NCBI RefSeq assembly: GCF_029690045.1
Contig: NZ_CP121464.1
Coordinates: forward strand, 3,348,001-3,412,000
Reading direction: 5' to 3'
DNA length: 64,000 bases
From: Janthinobacterium rivuli
Lineage (GTDB): Bacteria; Pseudomonadota; Gammaproteobacteria; Burkholderiales; Burkholderiaceae_D
Shown here in pieces: positions 43,657 to 51,807 of the stretch. The notes beneath the pieces were generated by a model that made no database searches, was not told the origin of the DNA, and saw only the letters and a program-made list of their open reading frames with translations. The first letter of the stretch is position 1. Each line of letters starts with the position of its first letter. The translations under genes and the position numbers were made by a program.

Positions 43657-45002
43657 AGCATGTGCTGCTTGCAACGCTGCTGTTGCCGGCGCTGGCCCAC
43701 GCCGAGATTGAGCAGCGGCAAGTAGTCACCGCGATCAAGGCGACGCCCGACGGCGATGTGCTGACCCTCGCCAGCGACAGCGGCTGCGGCGGCAGGCAGG
43801 TGCTGATGAATGCTGTTTCCGTGCGGCTGGATAAGGATCAGTATGTCGCCATGAAGCAGCAATTGGCTCCCTTGATCCGCGACAAGACGCCCTTGCTGAT
43901 GCGTATCAAATCCTGTCCCGCGCCAGGCGGTGCTGGAGCGCTCGTCATGCCCGAAGTTGGCAAGCTGGGCCGCTGCGAGCCGCAAGCCTGTGCCGATGGC
44001 AAGGCGCGCCTGTACCTGAATCACAATCTGACGCGCGGCGAAGTCAAGGAACATGCGCGCTATGCGCTGGTCGTGCCGCTGCCGCCAGGCAAGACGCGCG
44101 GCACCTGGCAAGTCGAGGTGGTGCACGCGCGCGAAGGCGAGCCGAAGCGGCTGATTGGCGAGGTCAACGATCCCGATTACCTGCGCGGCAAGCTGGTGGG
44201 CAACTACAGCATGTACTACCCGCATGGCCAGGTCGAGATGCAGGTGGAGCAGGATGGCCGCGGCGTGCAGGAAGGTGTGCAGACCCTGTATCGTCCTGAG
44301 GGCCAGATTTCCATGCGCAACACGTGGCGCAATGGCGTGCAGGAAGGCGAACAGCGGACCTATCACGATACGGGCAAGCTGAACGAGGCCAGCCAGTACA
44401 AGAACGGCGCCCGCGCCGATGGCGTGGTGGAAACCTTCGACGAGGATGGCAAGTTGCGCACGCGCATGACTCAGGTCAAGGGCCAGACGGAGGGCGAGCT
44501 GCTGCTATTTTATCCCGATGGCACGGTGGAAAGCCGCAGCCGGTACGAGAACGGCATCCAGTCAGGACCGAGCACCGGCTACTTCCCGGATGGCAAGGTG
44601 CAGCGTACAACGCAGTACGTGGACGACAAGCCGGCTGGCGACAGCGTCGAATATTACCCGGATGGCACAGTGGCCAGCAAGCGCAGCCACAGCGGCCACT
44701 TCGTCTTGCGCAGCGAACAGCGCTTCAGCCGGGCCGGCGTATTGCTCGTGCACAAACTGTGGAACGACGGCGGGCGCGAGGAGGGCGCATTGCGTTCCTG
44801 GTATGCGAATGGCAAGCCGCGTCAATTGATCGAGTATGTGGATGGCGAACGCCAGGGCTGGACGCGGCACTGGCGCGAGGATGGCGGTCTGGAGAGCGAG
44901 TGCCGCTATGTGGCGGACGAGGCGCAGGGTAGTTGTACGGGCGCGTCCGCGACGATGTCGTACACGGACGATGGGATTGAGTTTGAGATGCCGGAATCGT
45001 GA
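43641..45002 (+). CDS. Exported MORN-repeat protein, copy 2
   Basis: 453 residues; the ATG at 43641 (ggagca upstream) overlaps the end of copy 1 by 16 bases. Signal peptide 'MARLVKHVLLATLLLPALAHA'. The same layout as copy 1: N-terminal domain with 'DSGCGGRQVLMNAVSVRL', 'MRIKSCP', 'CEPQACADGKARLYL', then YwqK-like MORN repeats ('YYPHGQVEMQV', 'YFPDGKVQRTTQY', 'YYPDGTVASKR', 'WYANGKPRQLIEY'). It is a tandem paralogue. The C-terminus ends with an acidic tail. Last gene of the VWA-phosphatase-kinase operon. Confidence 0.83.
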   Translation: MARLVKHVLLATLLLPALAHAEIEQRQVVTAIKATPDGDVLTLASDSGCGGRQVLMNAVSVRLDKDQYVAMKQQLAPLIRDKTPLLMRIKSCPAPGGAGALVMPEVGKLGRCEPQACADGKARLYLNHNLTRGEVKEHARYALVVPLPPGKTRGTWQVEVVHAREGEPKRLIGEVNDPDYLRGKLVGNYSMYYPHGQVEMQVEQDGRGVQEGVQTLYRPEGQISMRNTWRNGVQEGEQRTYHDTGKLNEASQYKNGARADGVVETFDEDGKLRTRMTQVKGQTEGELLLFYPDGTVESRSRYENGIQSGPSTGYFPDGKVQRTTQYVDDKPAGDSVEYYPDGTVASKRSHSGHFVLRSEQRFSRAGVLLVHKLWNDGGREEGALRSWYANGKPRQLIEYVDGERQGWTRHWREDGGLESECRYVADEAQGSCTGASATMSYTDDGIEFEMPES

Positions 45003-45104
45003 GCCGGTGAGGCCGTAATGGACCATGGCGCATGGCTGCTTGTGCCGGGCAGGACCTTTTGTGGTCGGCAGCTTTCGCCCTATTGTGTTGAAAAACGCTC
45101 GGGT

Positions 45105-45554
45105 TTACAAGCGCCCGTCGTTAGCACCATGGATCGAAGCACTCGGAAGCAGAAGCCTTGCCTCCCTCATCGGCGCAGCAAACCGTAACACGGCGCCTGA
45201 CGTTGACAGCACCAAAACCAAGCCGCCCTTGATTGTTATTTGATCAAATGGATTGGATTGATCCGAAACAAACGTCCAGACAGGTTCATGATTTTGCAGC
45301 GATTCCAAAACGACTACGCCGATTGAGCCGTGTTCCGCAGCCTCGCCGCACTTAACCATGTACTGTCCACCATACAGCTCCTCTTGCGCCAGAATCGCTA
45401 CATTGAGCCAACCGCCAAGTTCCTGTTTTTCACGTACTCTGGCCATTCTGGTTTCGTGCACGTCGTACAGATCACCATTGCTGCACAGAAGGCCATTGTG
45501 GCTTCGCACCTCCTGGTTCTTCCACTTTGTTGCCATCACTGTCATTGATTCCAT
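45105..45554 (-). CDS. Hypothetical protein (149 residues)
   Basis: Not recognised. The sequence contains 'MATKWKNQEVRSHNGLLCSNGD', 'QEELYGGQYMVKCGEAAEHG' in parts and a hydrophobic, beta-rich end ('ITIKGGLVLVLSTSGAVLRF'). In-frame ATGs at 45554, 45545 and 45536 make the exact start uncertain. No signal peptide. The base composition is less GC-rich than that of the neighbouring operons, suggesting accessory DNA. Confidence 0.55.
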   Translation of the reverse strand: MESMTVMATKWKNQEVRSHNGLLCSNGDLYDVHETRMARVREKQELGGWLNVAILAQEELYGGQYMVKCGEAAEHGSIGVVVLESLQNHEPVWTFVSDQSNPFDQITIKGGLVLVLSTSGAVLRFAAPMREARLLLPSASIHGANDGRL

Positions 45555-45560
45555 ACGCAG

Positions 45561-45797
45561 CTAGCTCTTTCTTTTGGCCTTTTCGTGTTGCAAAATCGAT
45601 TTGCACTCGTCTGCGGTTGGCACGTTTCTGTCAGTCAGTATGGTATGCCAGCCACCGCAATCAGGGTCAGTGCAACCACACACCGTTGTTCGCACCGGGT
45701 GCTGGGTTAATCCATCGCGCTTTTGAATAGCGTTAGTTCGTTCCTGACTCTTGATAAGGTGGACTAGCGCGCCTCGACTCAAAAATTTTCCTGCCAT
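45561..45797 (-). CDS. Small hypothetical protein with Cys-rich motif
   Basis: About 78 residues; the ATG at 45797 has a strong Shine-Dalgarno (ggagga). The motif 'TTVCGCTDPDCGGWH' has three Cys and a His in 12 residues and may bind a metal such as zinc. Both ends are basic. It lies 6 bases upstream of the 149-residue gene on the same strand, so the two are likely cotranscribed. Function unknown. Confidence 0.55.
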   Translation of the reverse strand: MAGKFLSRGALVHLIKSQERTNAIQKRDGLTQHPVRTTVCGCTDPDCGGWHTILTDRNVPTADECKSILQHEKAKRKS

Positions 45798-45904
45798 GAC
45801 TTTCCTCCAGGTGCATTGAACCGCACAAAACGTTAACGTTTTCAATGTCTGTTGTCAAAAGTGATAGGCGTGCGATTCGCCAGAACGTTCGATAGACGGC
45901 GGGG

Positions 45905-46459
45905 TCAGCCGATACGAACTTGAGATGCGCCGGCATCCAATATGCGGAACAGAAAGTCTTCAAGTGCGCTCACCGGCGACGAGCCAAGATCAACCGTCAC
46001 TTTCCAACCTCCCTCTGTCGGTTCCAGCTCGGACATGAAGTGGACGACGCCGAACAGGCCTTCCTCGGTAGCGACATTTTCGTCGTCGGCGTCGAACCAC
46101 TTCAGGAACCACGCCTGACAGACGTTTGAAACGGCCTCTTGGCTCAGACCAAGCACTTCGAGTGGCGTCCAGTCCCAAACGAACGGTGAAAGAAGCACTT
46201 CAGCTGCACCCGACGCAAAAGTGACTGCCTCAAACTCCAACCGGGTCTCGGAGTCGACTTGAATCGTCTGGCCCGCAGTGATCCCTTCCATTGGGATGAC
46301 GTCGGCTCTGCAAGGAAGGCCGAGTGCGCCTTCGACGGCCAATGATCCATCGCTTTGCCGGTATGCCGGCTCCACATGCGATTCAAGCTGCGTGGCGACC
46401 CGTGCGAGGGTGTCGATGTATGGCGTACGAACGGCGGTGAGGAATTCGGAAATCGTCAT
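45905..46459 (-). CDS. Hypothetical protein (184 residues)
   Basis: Begins at 'MTISEFLTAVRTPYIDTLARV'. It is acidic and mixed alpha/beta, with 'FLKWFDADDENVATEEGLFG' and 'VVHFMSELEPTEGGWKVTVD' as the best-defined blocks. The size, acidity and lack of signal resemble immunity-like proteins, but no toxin gene is adjacent, so this is only a resemblance. It lies 26 bases from the 3' end of nadB on the same strand. Confidence 0.6.
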   Translation of the reverse strand: MTISEFLTAVRTPYIDTLARVATQLESHVEPAYRQSDGSLAVEGALGLPCRADVIPMEGITAGQTIQVDSETRLEFEAVTFASGAAEVLLSPFVWDWTPLEVLGLSQEAVSNVCQAWFLKWFDADDENVATEEGLFGVVHFMSELEPTEGGWKVTVDLGSSPVSALEDFLFRILDAGASQVRIG

Positions 46460-46485
46460 GCTGGAATGAGAAGGCTGTTGCTTAT

Positions 46486-48099
46486 TTACCGGTGCGGCGG
46501 CGTCAGCACGCTGGCGATCGCCTTCGGCAAGGTTTCCGGATAATCGCGGCTGAAGTGCAGGCCGCGGCTTTCGCGGCGCGACAGGGCGCTGTTGACGATC
46601 ATCGAGGCCACGTCGACGAGATTGCGCAGTTCCAATAAGTCGTGCGTGATGCGGAAGTTGCGGTAGTACTCGTCGATTTCTTCCTTCAACAGGGCGATGC
46701 GGTGCTGGGCCCGCTCCAGGCGCTTGGTCGTGCGCACGATGCCCACGTAATTCCACATGAAGCGGCGCAGTTCGTCCCAGTTGTGGGAAATCACCACTTC
46801 TTCATCCGCATCCGTGACCCGGCTTTCATCCCAGTCGGGCAGATATGGCGTGCCCAGCTTTTCCTTGCTTTCGATGTCCTGTGCGCAGGCGCGGCCGATG
46901 ACGATGCATTCCAGCAAAGAGTTCGACGCCAGACGGTTCGCGCCATGTAAACCCGTGCAGGCCGTTTCGCCGACCGCATACAGGCCCGGCAAGTCGGCCC
47001 GGCCCGCCAGATCCGTGACGACGCCGCCGCAGGTGTAATGGGCGGCAGGCACGATGGGGATAGGCTGCTTGGTGATGTCGATGCCCAGCTCCAGGCAGCG
47101 CGCGTAGATGGTGGGGAAGTGTTCGATGAGAAATTCGGCCGGCTTGTGGCTGATGTCCAGGTGCACGTAGTCGAGGCCGCGTTTCTTGATCTCGAAGTCG
47201 ATGGCGCGCGCCACCACGTCGCGCGGCGCCAGTTCGGCCCGCTCGTCGTGGGCCAGCATGAAGCGCTGACCGGCCGCCGCGCCCGCTTCGGGCGGCAGTT
47301 TCAGCAAGCCGCCTTCGCCACGGATGGCTTCGGTGATCAAAAACGATTTCGCGTACGGGTGGTACAAACAGGTCGGGTGAAACTGGATGAATTCCATGTT
47401 CGACACGCGGCAGCCGGCGCGCCAGGCCATGGCGATGCCGTCGCCGCTGGCCGTGTCGGGATTCGTTGTATATAAATACACCTTGCCGGCGCCGCCCGTG
47501 GCCAGCACGGTGTGCTCGGCGGCAAACGTGAGTACCTTGCCGGTTTGCTCATCCTGCACGTACAGGCCGTGGCAATGCGGCTGCGCATTGCGCTGGGTCG
47601 GCTTCATGCCCAGCTTGTCGGAAGTGATCAGGTCGATCGCGCAATGGTGTTCGAACAGGCTGATGTTCGGGTGGGCGCGCACCTTTTCTTCCAGGGTCAC
47701 TTGCACGGCATGCCCGGTGGCGTCGGCCGCGTGGATGATGCGGCGCTGGCTGTGTCCGCCTTCGCGGGTCAGGTGGAAGCCCAGCTCGGCCGTGGCGTCG
47801 CGCGTAAATGGCACGCCTTGCTCGATCAGCCATTCGATGGCTTCGCGGCCGTGCTCGACGATGTAGCGCGTGGCGCTCTCGTCACACAGGCCGCCGCCGG
47901 CGATCAGGGTGTCTTCGATGTGCTGCTGGTGGCTGTCGCCCGAGTCCAGCACGGCCGCGATCCCGCCTTGCGCCCAGTTGCTGGCGCCATCGAGCAGCGC
48001 GCGTTTGGAAATGATCGCGACGGTGCGCGTCTCAGCTAAATGCAGTGCAACCGATAAACCCGCCAGGCCACTGCCGACAATCGCTACATCAAATTTCAT
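46486..48099 (-). CDS. nadB: L-aspartate oxidase
   Basis: Oxidises L-aspartate to iminoaspartate, the first step of de novo NAD synthesis, with FAD. The 537-residue length matches Escherichia coli NadB. The N-terminal dinucleotide fold is '[21 protein letters not shown]', followed by '[14 protein letters not shown]', 'HTREGGHS'-type motif ('[21 protein letters not shown]'), '[14 protein letters not shown]', '[24 protein letters not shown]' in parts and '[16 protein letters not shown]', all characteristic. The C-terminal helical domain is complete. nadA and nadC are not in the window. It is divergent from the exopolysaccharide-type gene. Confidence 0.96.
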   Translation of the reverse strand: MKFDVAIVGSGLAGLSVALHLAETRTVAIISKRALLDGASNWAQGGIAAVLDSGDSHQQHIEDTLIAGGGLCDESATRYIVEHGREAIEWLIEQGVPFTRDATAELGFHLTREGGHSQRRIIHAADATGHAVQVTLEEKVRAHPNISLFEHHCAIDLITSDKLGMKPTQRNAQPHCHGLYVQDEQTGKVLTFAAEHTVLATGGAGKVYLYTTNPDTASGDGIAMAWRAGCRVSNMEFIQFHPTCLYHPYAKSFLITEAIRGEGGLLKLPPEAGAAAGQRFMLAHDERAELAPRDVVARAIDFEIKKRGLDYVHLDISHKPAEFLIEHFPTIYARCLELGIDITKQPIPIVPAAHYTCGGVVTDLAGRADLPGLYAVGETACTGLHGANRLASNSLLECIVIGRACAQDIESKEKLGTPYLPDWDESRVTDADEEVVISHNWDELRRFMWNYVGIVRTTKRLERAQHRIALLKEEIDEYYRNFRITHDLLELRNLVDVASMIVNSALSRRESRGLHFSRDYPETLPKAIASVLTPPHR

Positions 48100-48304
48100 G
48101 ACATTTATCTTTTTTCAGGGGAAGCATACTATAGTCCATTTCACATCAATCGGTAATGTGTTGAGATAAATTCTGCCAGTGAAAGATAGCTGGGGCCGTA
48201 GCTTGTGGCGTATCAATGTCCTGCTGGAACAGTTCGCCATGATGGCAAGACCGGCAGCAAGCCGCCTTGTGCGCGGTGTGCCGCCTTTGCCGCAGGAGGC
48301 CCCC

Positions 48305-49693
48305 ATGATCCGCATCTTCAGCCATTACGTCTCGAAAACAGCGTTTATCTTGCTGTTGCTCGAAATTATGATCCTGCTGCTGTCGGCCGTCCTGACATCC
48401 CTGATGTGGCTGGCGGACGGCAGCCGCGTGCTGCGGGTGAGCGAGGTCTACTTGTCGTCCTCGATCTTCGCCCTGGTCATCGTTTTCAGCATGAGCGCGC
48501 TGGGCATGTACCAGCACCGCTCGCGCGAAGACATCCGCAACACGCTATTACGCATCCTGCCGTCGTTCGCGCTGGGTTTTGCCGTGCTGAGCGTGTTGAT
48601 CCGTTTTATCCCTTCCTTGCATTTCGGGCGCGGCAGCGTGCTGATCTTCGGCCTGGGCGCCATCGGCGTGCTGCTGGCGCGCCTGGTGGTGTTCAAATCC
48701 TCGCAATCGGCGCTGATGGAAGGCCGGCTGATCCTCGTGGGCGGCGGGGCACTGGCGCGCGAATGCATGGAACTGGCGGCGAGCAAGATCGGTTTCCATC
48801 AGTTTACGGTGGTGGGCTGCATCGATGTGGCTGGCGAGCAACGCTGCGTGCCGGCCTCGGCCTTGCTGCCGGCCGAAGCCTCGCTGCTGGCCATGGCCCA
48901 GCGCCATGCCGCGCATGAGATCGTCGTCTCCCTCAGCGACCGGCGCAATGGCGCGTTTCCTGTCAAGCAATTGCTGGAATGCGCGCTGGGCGGCGTCAAG
49001 GTGATCGATGCGGCCACGTTTTTCGAGCGCGAAGCGTGCCAGATCCGCATCGATTCCTTGCAACCGAGCTATCTGATCTACGGCGGCGGCTTTGACCAGA
49101 GCTTTTTCCGCGCCACATCGAAGCGTTTGTTCGACCTAGCGGCCAGCGGCGTCATCTGTCTGGCCGCGCTGCCCGTGATGCTGGTGACGGCCCTGTGCAT
49201 CCGCCTGGAAGACGGCGGCCCCGTGTTTTACCAGCAAGAGCGGGTGGGGCGCGACGGCTTGCCCTTCAACGTGCTGAAATTTCGCAGCATGCGCTGCGAT
49301 GCGGAGCGCGATGGCAAGCCCATCTGGGCGCTGGACAACGATGCGCGCATCACGCGCGTGGGCAAGCTGATCCGCAAGCTGCGCATCGATGAATTGCCAC
49401 AGATGCTCAATGTGTTTCGCGGCGAGATGAGTTTCGTCGGTCCCCGTCCCGAGCGCGCCTATTTTGTCGAGCAACTGAAGGAGCAGGTGCCGTACTACAA
49501 CATTCGTCATAATATCAAGCCGGGCATCACAGGCCTGGCCCAGGTGCGCTACCAATATGGCGCTTCCGTCGACGATGCCGTCAAGAAACTGCAATACGAT
49601 TTGTATTATGTGAAAAACAATAGCCTGTTCCTCGACTTGCTGATCCTGCTCGACACGGTGCAGGTGGTGCTGTTTGGCAAGGGCAGCCGGTGA
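48305..49693 (+). CDS. PEP-CTERM/XrtA-associated exopolysaccharide sugar transferase (TIGR03013 type)
   Basis: Starts the synthesis of a lipid-linked polysaccharide by transferring a sugar-phosphate to undecaprenyl phosphate. 462 residues; the ATG follows a perfect 'aggagg'. The N-terminal half has four to five membrane helices and a nucleotide-binding-like domain ('RLILVGGGALARECMELAA'). The C-terminal half is a bacterial sugar transferase: 'SKRLFDLAASGVICLAALP', 'GGPVFYQQERVGRDG', 'FNVLKFRSMRCDAE', 'RKLRIDELPQMLNVFRGEMS' in parts and 'KPGITGLAQVRYQYGAS'. Synteny with PrsK and PrsR identifies the PEP-CTERM/exosortase-associated version. The stop overlaps the prsK start (TGATG). Confidence 0.92.
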   Translation: MIRIFSHYVSKTAFILLLLEIMILLLSAVLTSLMWLADGSRVLRVSEVYLSSSIFALVIVFSMSALGMYQHRSREDIRNTLLRILPSFALGFAVLSVLIRFIPSLHFGRGSVLIFGLGAIGVLLARLVVFKSSQSALMEGRLILVGGGALARECMELAASKIGFHQFTVVGCIDVAGEQRCVPASALLPAEASLLAMAQRHAAHEIVVSLSDRRNGAFPVKQLLECALGGVKVIDAATFFEREACQIRIDSLQPSYLIYGGGFDQSFFRATSKRLFDLAASGVICLAALPVMLVTALCIRLEDGGPVFYQQERVGRDGLPFNVLKFRSMRCDAERDGKPIWALDNDARITRVGKLIRKLRIDELPQMLNVFRGEMSFVGPRPERAYFVEQLKEQVPYYNIRHNIKPGITGLAQVRYQYGASVDDAVKKLQYDLYYVKNNSLFLDLLILLDTVQVVLFGKGSR

Positions 49694-51792
49694 TGCGGCA
49701 GCAGTCGGACTGGCTGGCGGCGGCCGACGCGGCGGCCCTCAGCCATGGCCTGGCATCGCTGGCTTTCTTTGTGCTGGCGCTGCTGCTCATCAGCAACTGG
49801 CGCGCGCGGCAAAACGTGCGCGCCTTGCTGGTCGCCTGCCTGGCGACGGGCGGCTGGGCGACGGGCACGGTGGTGCTGGTGCTGCTGGGACAGCGCACCG
49901 CGCTGGCCGGCGATGCGCTCGAATTGCTGCGCACCCTGGCCTGGCTGGTGTTTTTGCTGCTGCTGATCGAACCGTCGCGGCCCCGTTTGCGCCTGCTGCT
50001 GGCCGGCATCGTCCTCACGGCGCTGGCGCCGTGGCTGCTCTCGATGGCCTCATCGTGGCTGGCGCTGCCTTTGCCGGCGCGCATCATCGCCAGTGTCTGC
50101 CGGCTGCTGCTGGCCGTGCTGGGCATGTTGCTGGTGGAACAGTGGTACCGCAACACGCCCCCGTTGAAACGCTGGGGCATCAAGTTTGCGTGCCTGGGCG
50201 TGGGCGGCCTGTTCGCCTACGATTTTTATCTGTACAGCGACGCCTTGCTGTTTCGCACGATCAATGATGACATCTGGGCCGCGCGCGGCATCGTCGACGC
50301 CCTGTGCGCGCCGCTGCTGGCCGTCTCGGCCGCGCGCAATCCGGGCTGGGCGCTGGGCTTGTCCGTCTCGCGCCAGATGCTGTACCGCTCGGCCGCCTTG
50401 CTGGGCTCGGCCATCTATTTGCTGGCCATGGCGGCCAGCGCCTATTACTTGCGCTATTTCGGCGGCACCTGGGGTTCCTTCATGCAGATGGCTTACCTGG
50501 GCGGCGCGGCCCTGCTGCTGGCTGGTGTGCTGTTTTCCGGCAGCTTGCGCGCCAAGCTCAAGGTTTATATCAATAAAAATTTTTACAATGCCATCTTCGA
50601 TTACCGCGAGGAATGGCTGAGATTTACGCGCGCGCTGTCCGAAGACGGGCCGGCCTTGGGCGAACGCACGATACAGGCCATGGCGCAGCTGGTGGAAAGC
50701 CGCGCCGGCGCGCTGTGGATCTTGCGCGAACAGGGGCAGTTCGCCCCGGCCGCCAGCTGGAACTGGCCGCCTGGCACGTGGAGCGAACCGGCGCTTGGCC
50801 CCCTGTGCCAGTTCCTCGAGGCACGCCAGTGGGTGATCGACGTGCCCGATTGCCAGCAAAACCCGCGCCAGTACGGCGGCTTGCGCTTGCCGCCGGCGCT
50901 GCTGGCGCTGCCCGACGTCTGGCTGCTGGTGCCCTTGATGCTGCATGGCCAGCTGTTCGCCTTCGTCGCGCTGGCGCGGCCCCGCACGCGCATCGGCCTG
51001 AACTGGGAAATCCGCGACGTGCTGAAAATTGCCGGCAGCCAGGCCGCCAGCTACCTGGCGCACCGCGAATCGCTCGATACCCTGACGGTGGCGCGCCAGT
51101 TCGACTCGTTCAACCGCATGTCCACTTTTATCGTGCACGACCTCAAAAACCTCGTGTTTCAGCTGTCATTGTTGTTAAGCAATGCTGAAAAACACCGCGC
51201 CAATCCCGCTTTCCAGGAAGACATGCTGGGCACCCTGGACCATTCCGTGCAAAAAATGAAGACCTTGCTGCAGAAACTGGCGCGTGGCGAAGCGCCGGAA
51301 GCGCCCGCGCCGCTGCAGCTGGACGGCTTGCTGCGCCAGGCCGTTGCCGCCAAGGCCAGCCTGGCGCCGGCGCCCCGGCTGGAAATCGTCGATGGCGAGC
51401 TGACGGTGCTGGCCAACCGCGCGCGCCTGGAACGGGTGCTGGGGCACTTGATCCAGAACGCCATCGAAGCGACGGCCAGCGACGGCAAGGTGGCCGTGCG
51501 GCTGCGGCGCGTGCAGCACACGGCCGTCGTCGAGCTCGACGATACGGGGCAGGGCATGAGCGAGCAATTCATCCGCGACCGTTTATTTACACCGTTCGAC
51601 ACGACCAAGACGGCGGGCATGGGCATTGGCGTGTTCGAAAGCCGAGAGTACCTGCGCGAAGTGGGTGGCAGCCTGGAAGTGCGCAGCGAGCCGCAAGTGG
51701 GCACGACGTTTCGCGTGATCTTGCCGCTGCATGCGGCCATGGGGTCTGACCCGCCGGGTCATACCCCAGATTTCCGCTGTTCTACCCGTTGA
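49693..51792 (+). CDS. prsK: PEP-CTERM system sensor histidine kinase PrsK
   Basis: 699 residues. The N-terminal 290 residues hold about eight membrane helices; a GAF-like region follows (about 310-450, 'LVESRAGALWILREQGQFAPA'). The kinase part has 'FNRMSTFIVHDLKNLVFQLSL' with phospho-acceptor His482, N box 'HLIQNAIEATASDGK', and 'DDTGQGMSEQFIRDRLFTPF' with 'GMGIGVFESREYL'. This is the PrsK family, which works with PrsR to control exopolysaccharide and PEP-CTERM genes. The last 18 or so codons are formed by a palindromic repeat (51741-51767) after the natural end of the ATPase domain, so the tail 'GSDPPGHTPDFRCSTR' is probably an insertion-derived extension. I chose the ATG over the adjacent GTG. 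Confidence 0.92.
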   Translation: MRQQSDWLAAADAAALSHGLASLAFFVLALLLISNWRARQNVRALLVACLATGGWATGTVVLVLLGQRTALAGDALELLRTLAWLVFLLLLIEPSRPRLRLLLAGIVLTALAPWLLSMASSWLALPLPARIIASVCRLLLAVLGMLLVEQWYRNTPPLKRWGIKFACLGVGGLFAYDFYLYSDALLFRTINDDIWAARGIVDALCAPLLAVSAARNPGWALGLSVSRQMLYRSAALLGSAIYLLAMAASAYYLRYFGGTWGSFMQMAYLGGAALLLAGVLFSGSLRAKLKVYINKNFYNAIFDYREEWLRFTRALSEDGPALGERTIQAMAQLVESRAGALWILREQGQFAPAASWNWPPGTWSEPALGPLCQFLEARQWVIDVPDCQQNPRQYGGLRLPPALLALPDVWLLVPLMLHGQLFAFVALARPRTRIGLNWEIRDVLKIAGSQAASYLAHRESLDTLTVARQFDSFNRMSTFIVHDLKNLVFQLSLLLSNAEKHRANPAFQEDMLGTLDHSVQKMKTLLQKLARGEAPEAPAPLQLDGLLRQAVAAKASLAPAPRLEIVDGELTVLANRARLERVLGHLIQNAIEATASDGKVAVRLRRVQHTAVVELDDTGQGMSEQFIRDRLFTPFDTTKTAGMGIGVFESREYLREVGGSLEVRSEPQVGTTFRVILPLHAAMGSDPPGHTPDFRCSTR
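51741..51767. repeat. GGGGTCTGACCC-type palindrome inside the 3' end of prsK
   Basis: ggggtctgaccc (51741-51752) pairs with gggtcatacccc (51756-51767) with one mismatch and a three-base loop (gcc). It belongs to the same family as the perfect palindrome at 32459-32485. Here it is read as codons, giving the extra C-terminal tail of PrsK. Confidence 0.7.
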
Positions 51793-51807
51793 CTGGAGTG
51801 CATACGT

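Noticed and set aside
45025..45243. 72-codon plus-strand frame after the second MORN gene
   Set aside because: It lies opposite the 149-residue gene, has no ribosome-binding site and no signature.
48180..48304. Possible sigma-54 promoter before the sugar transferase gene
   Set aside because: GG and GC pairs are present but 11 or 14 bases apart rather than 10.
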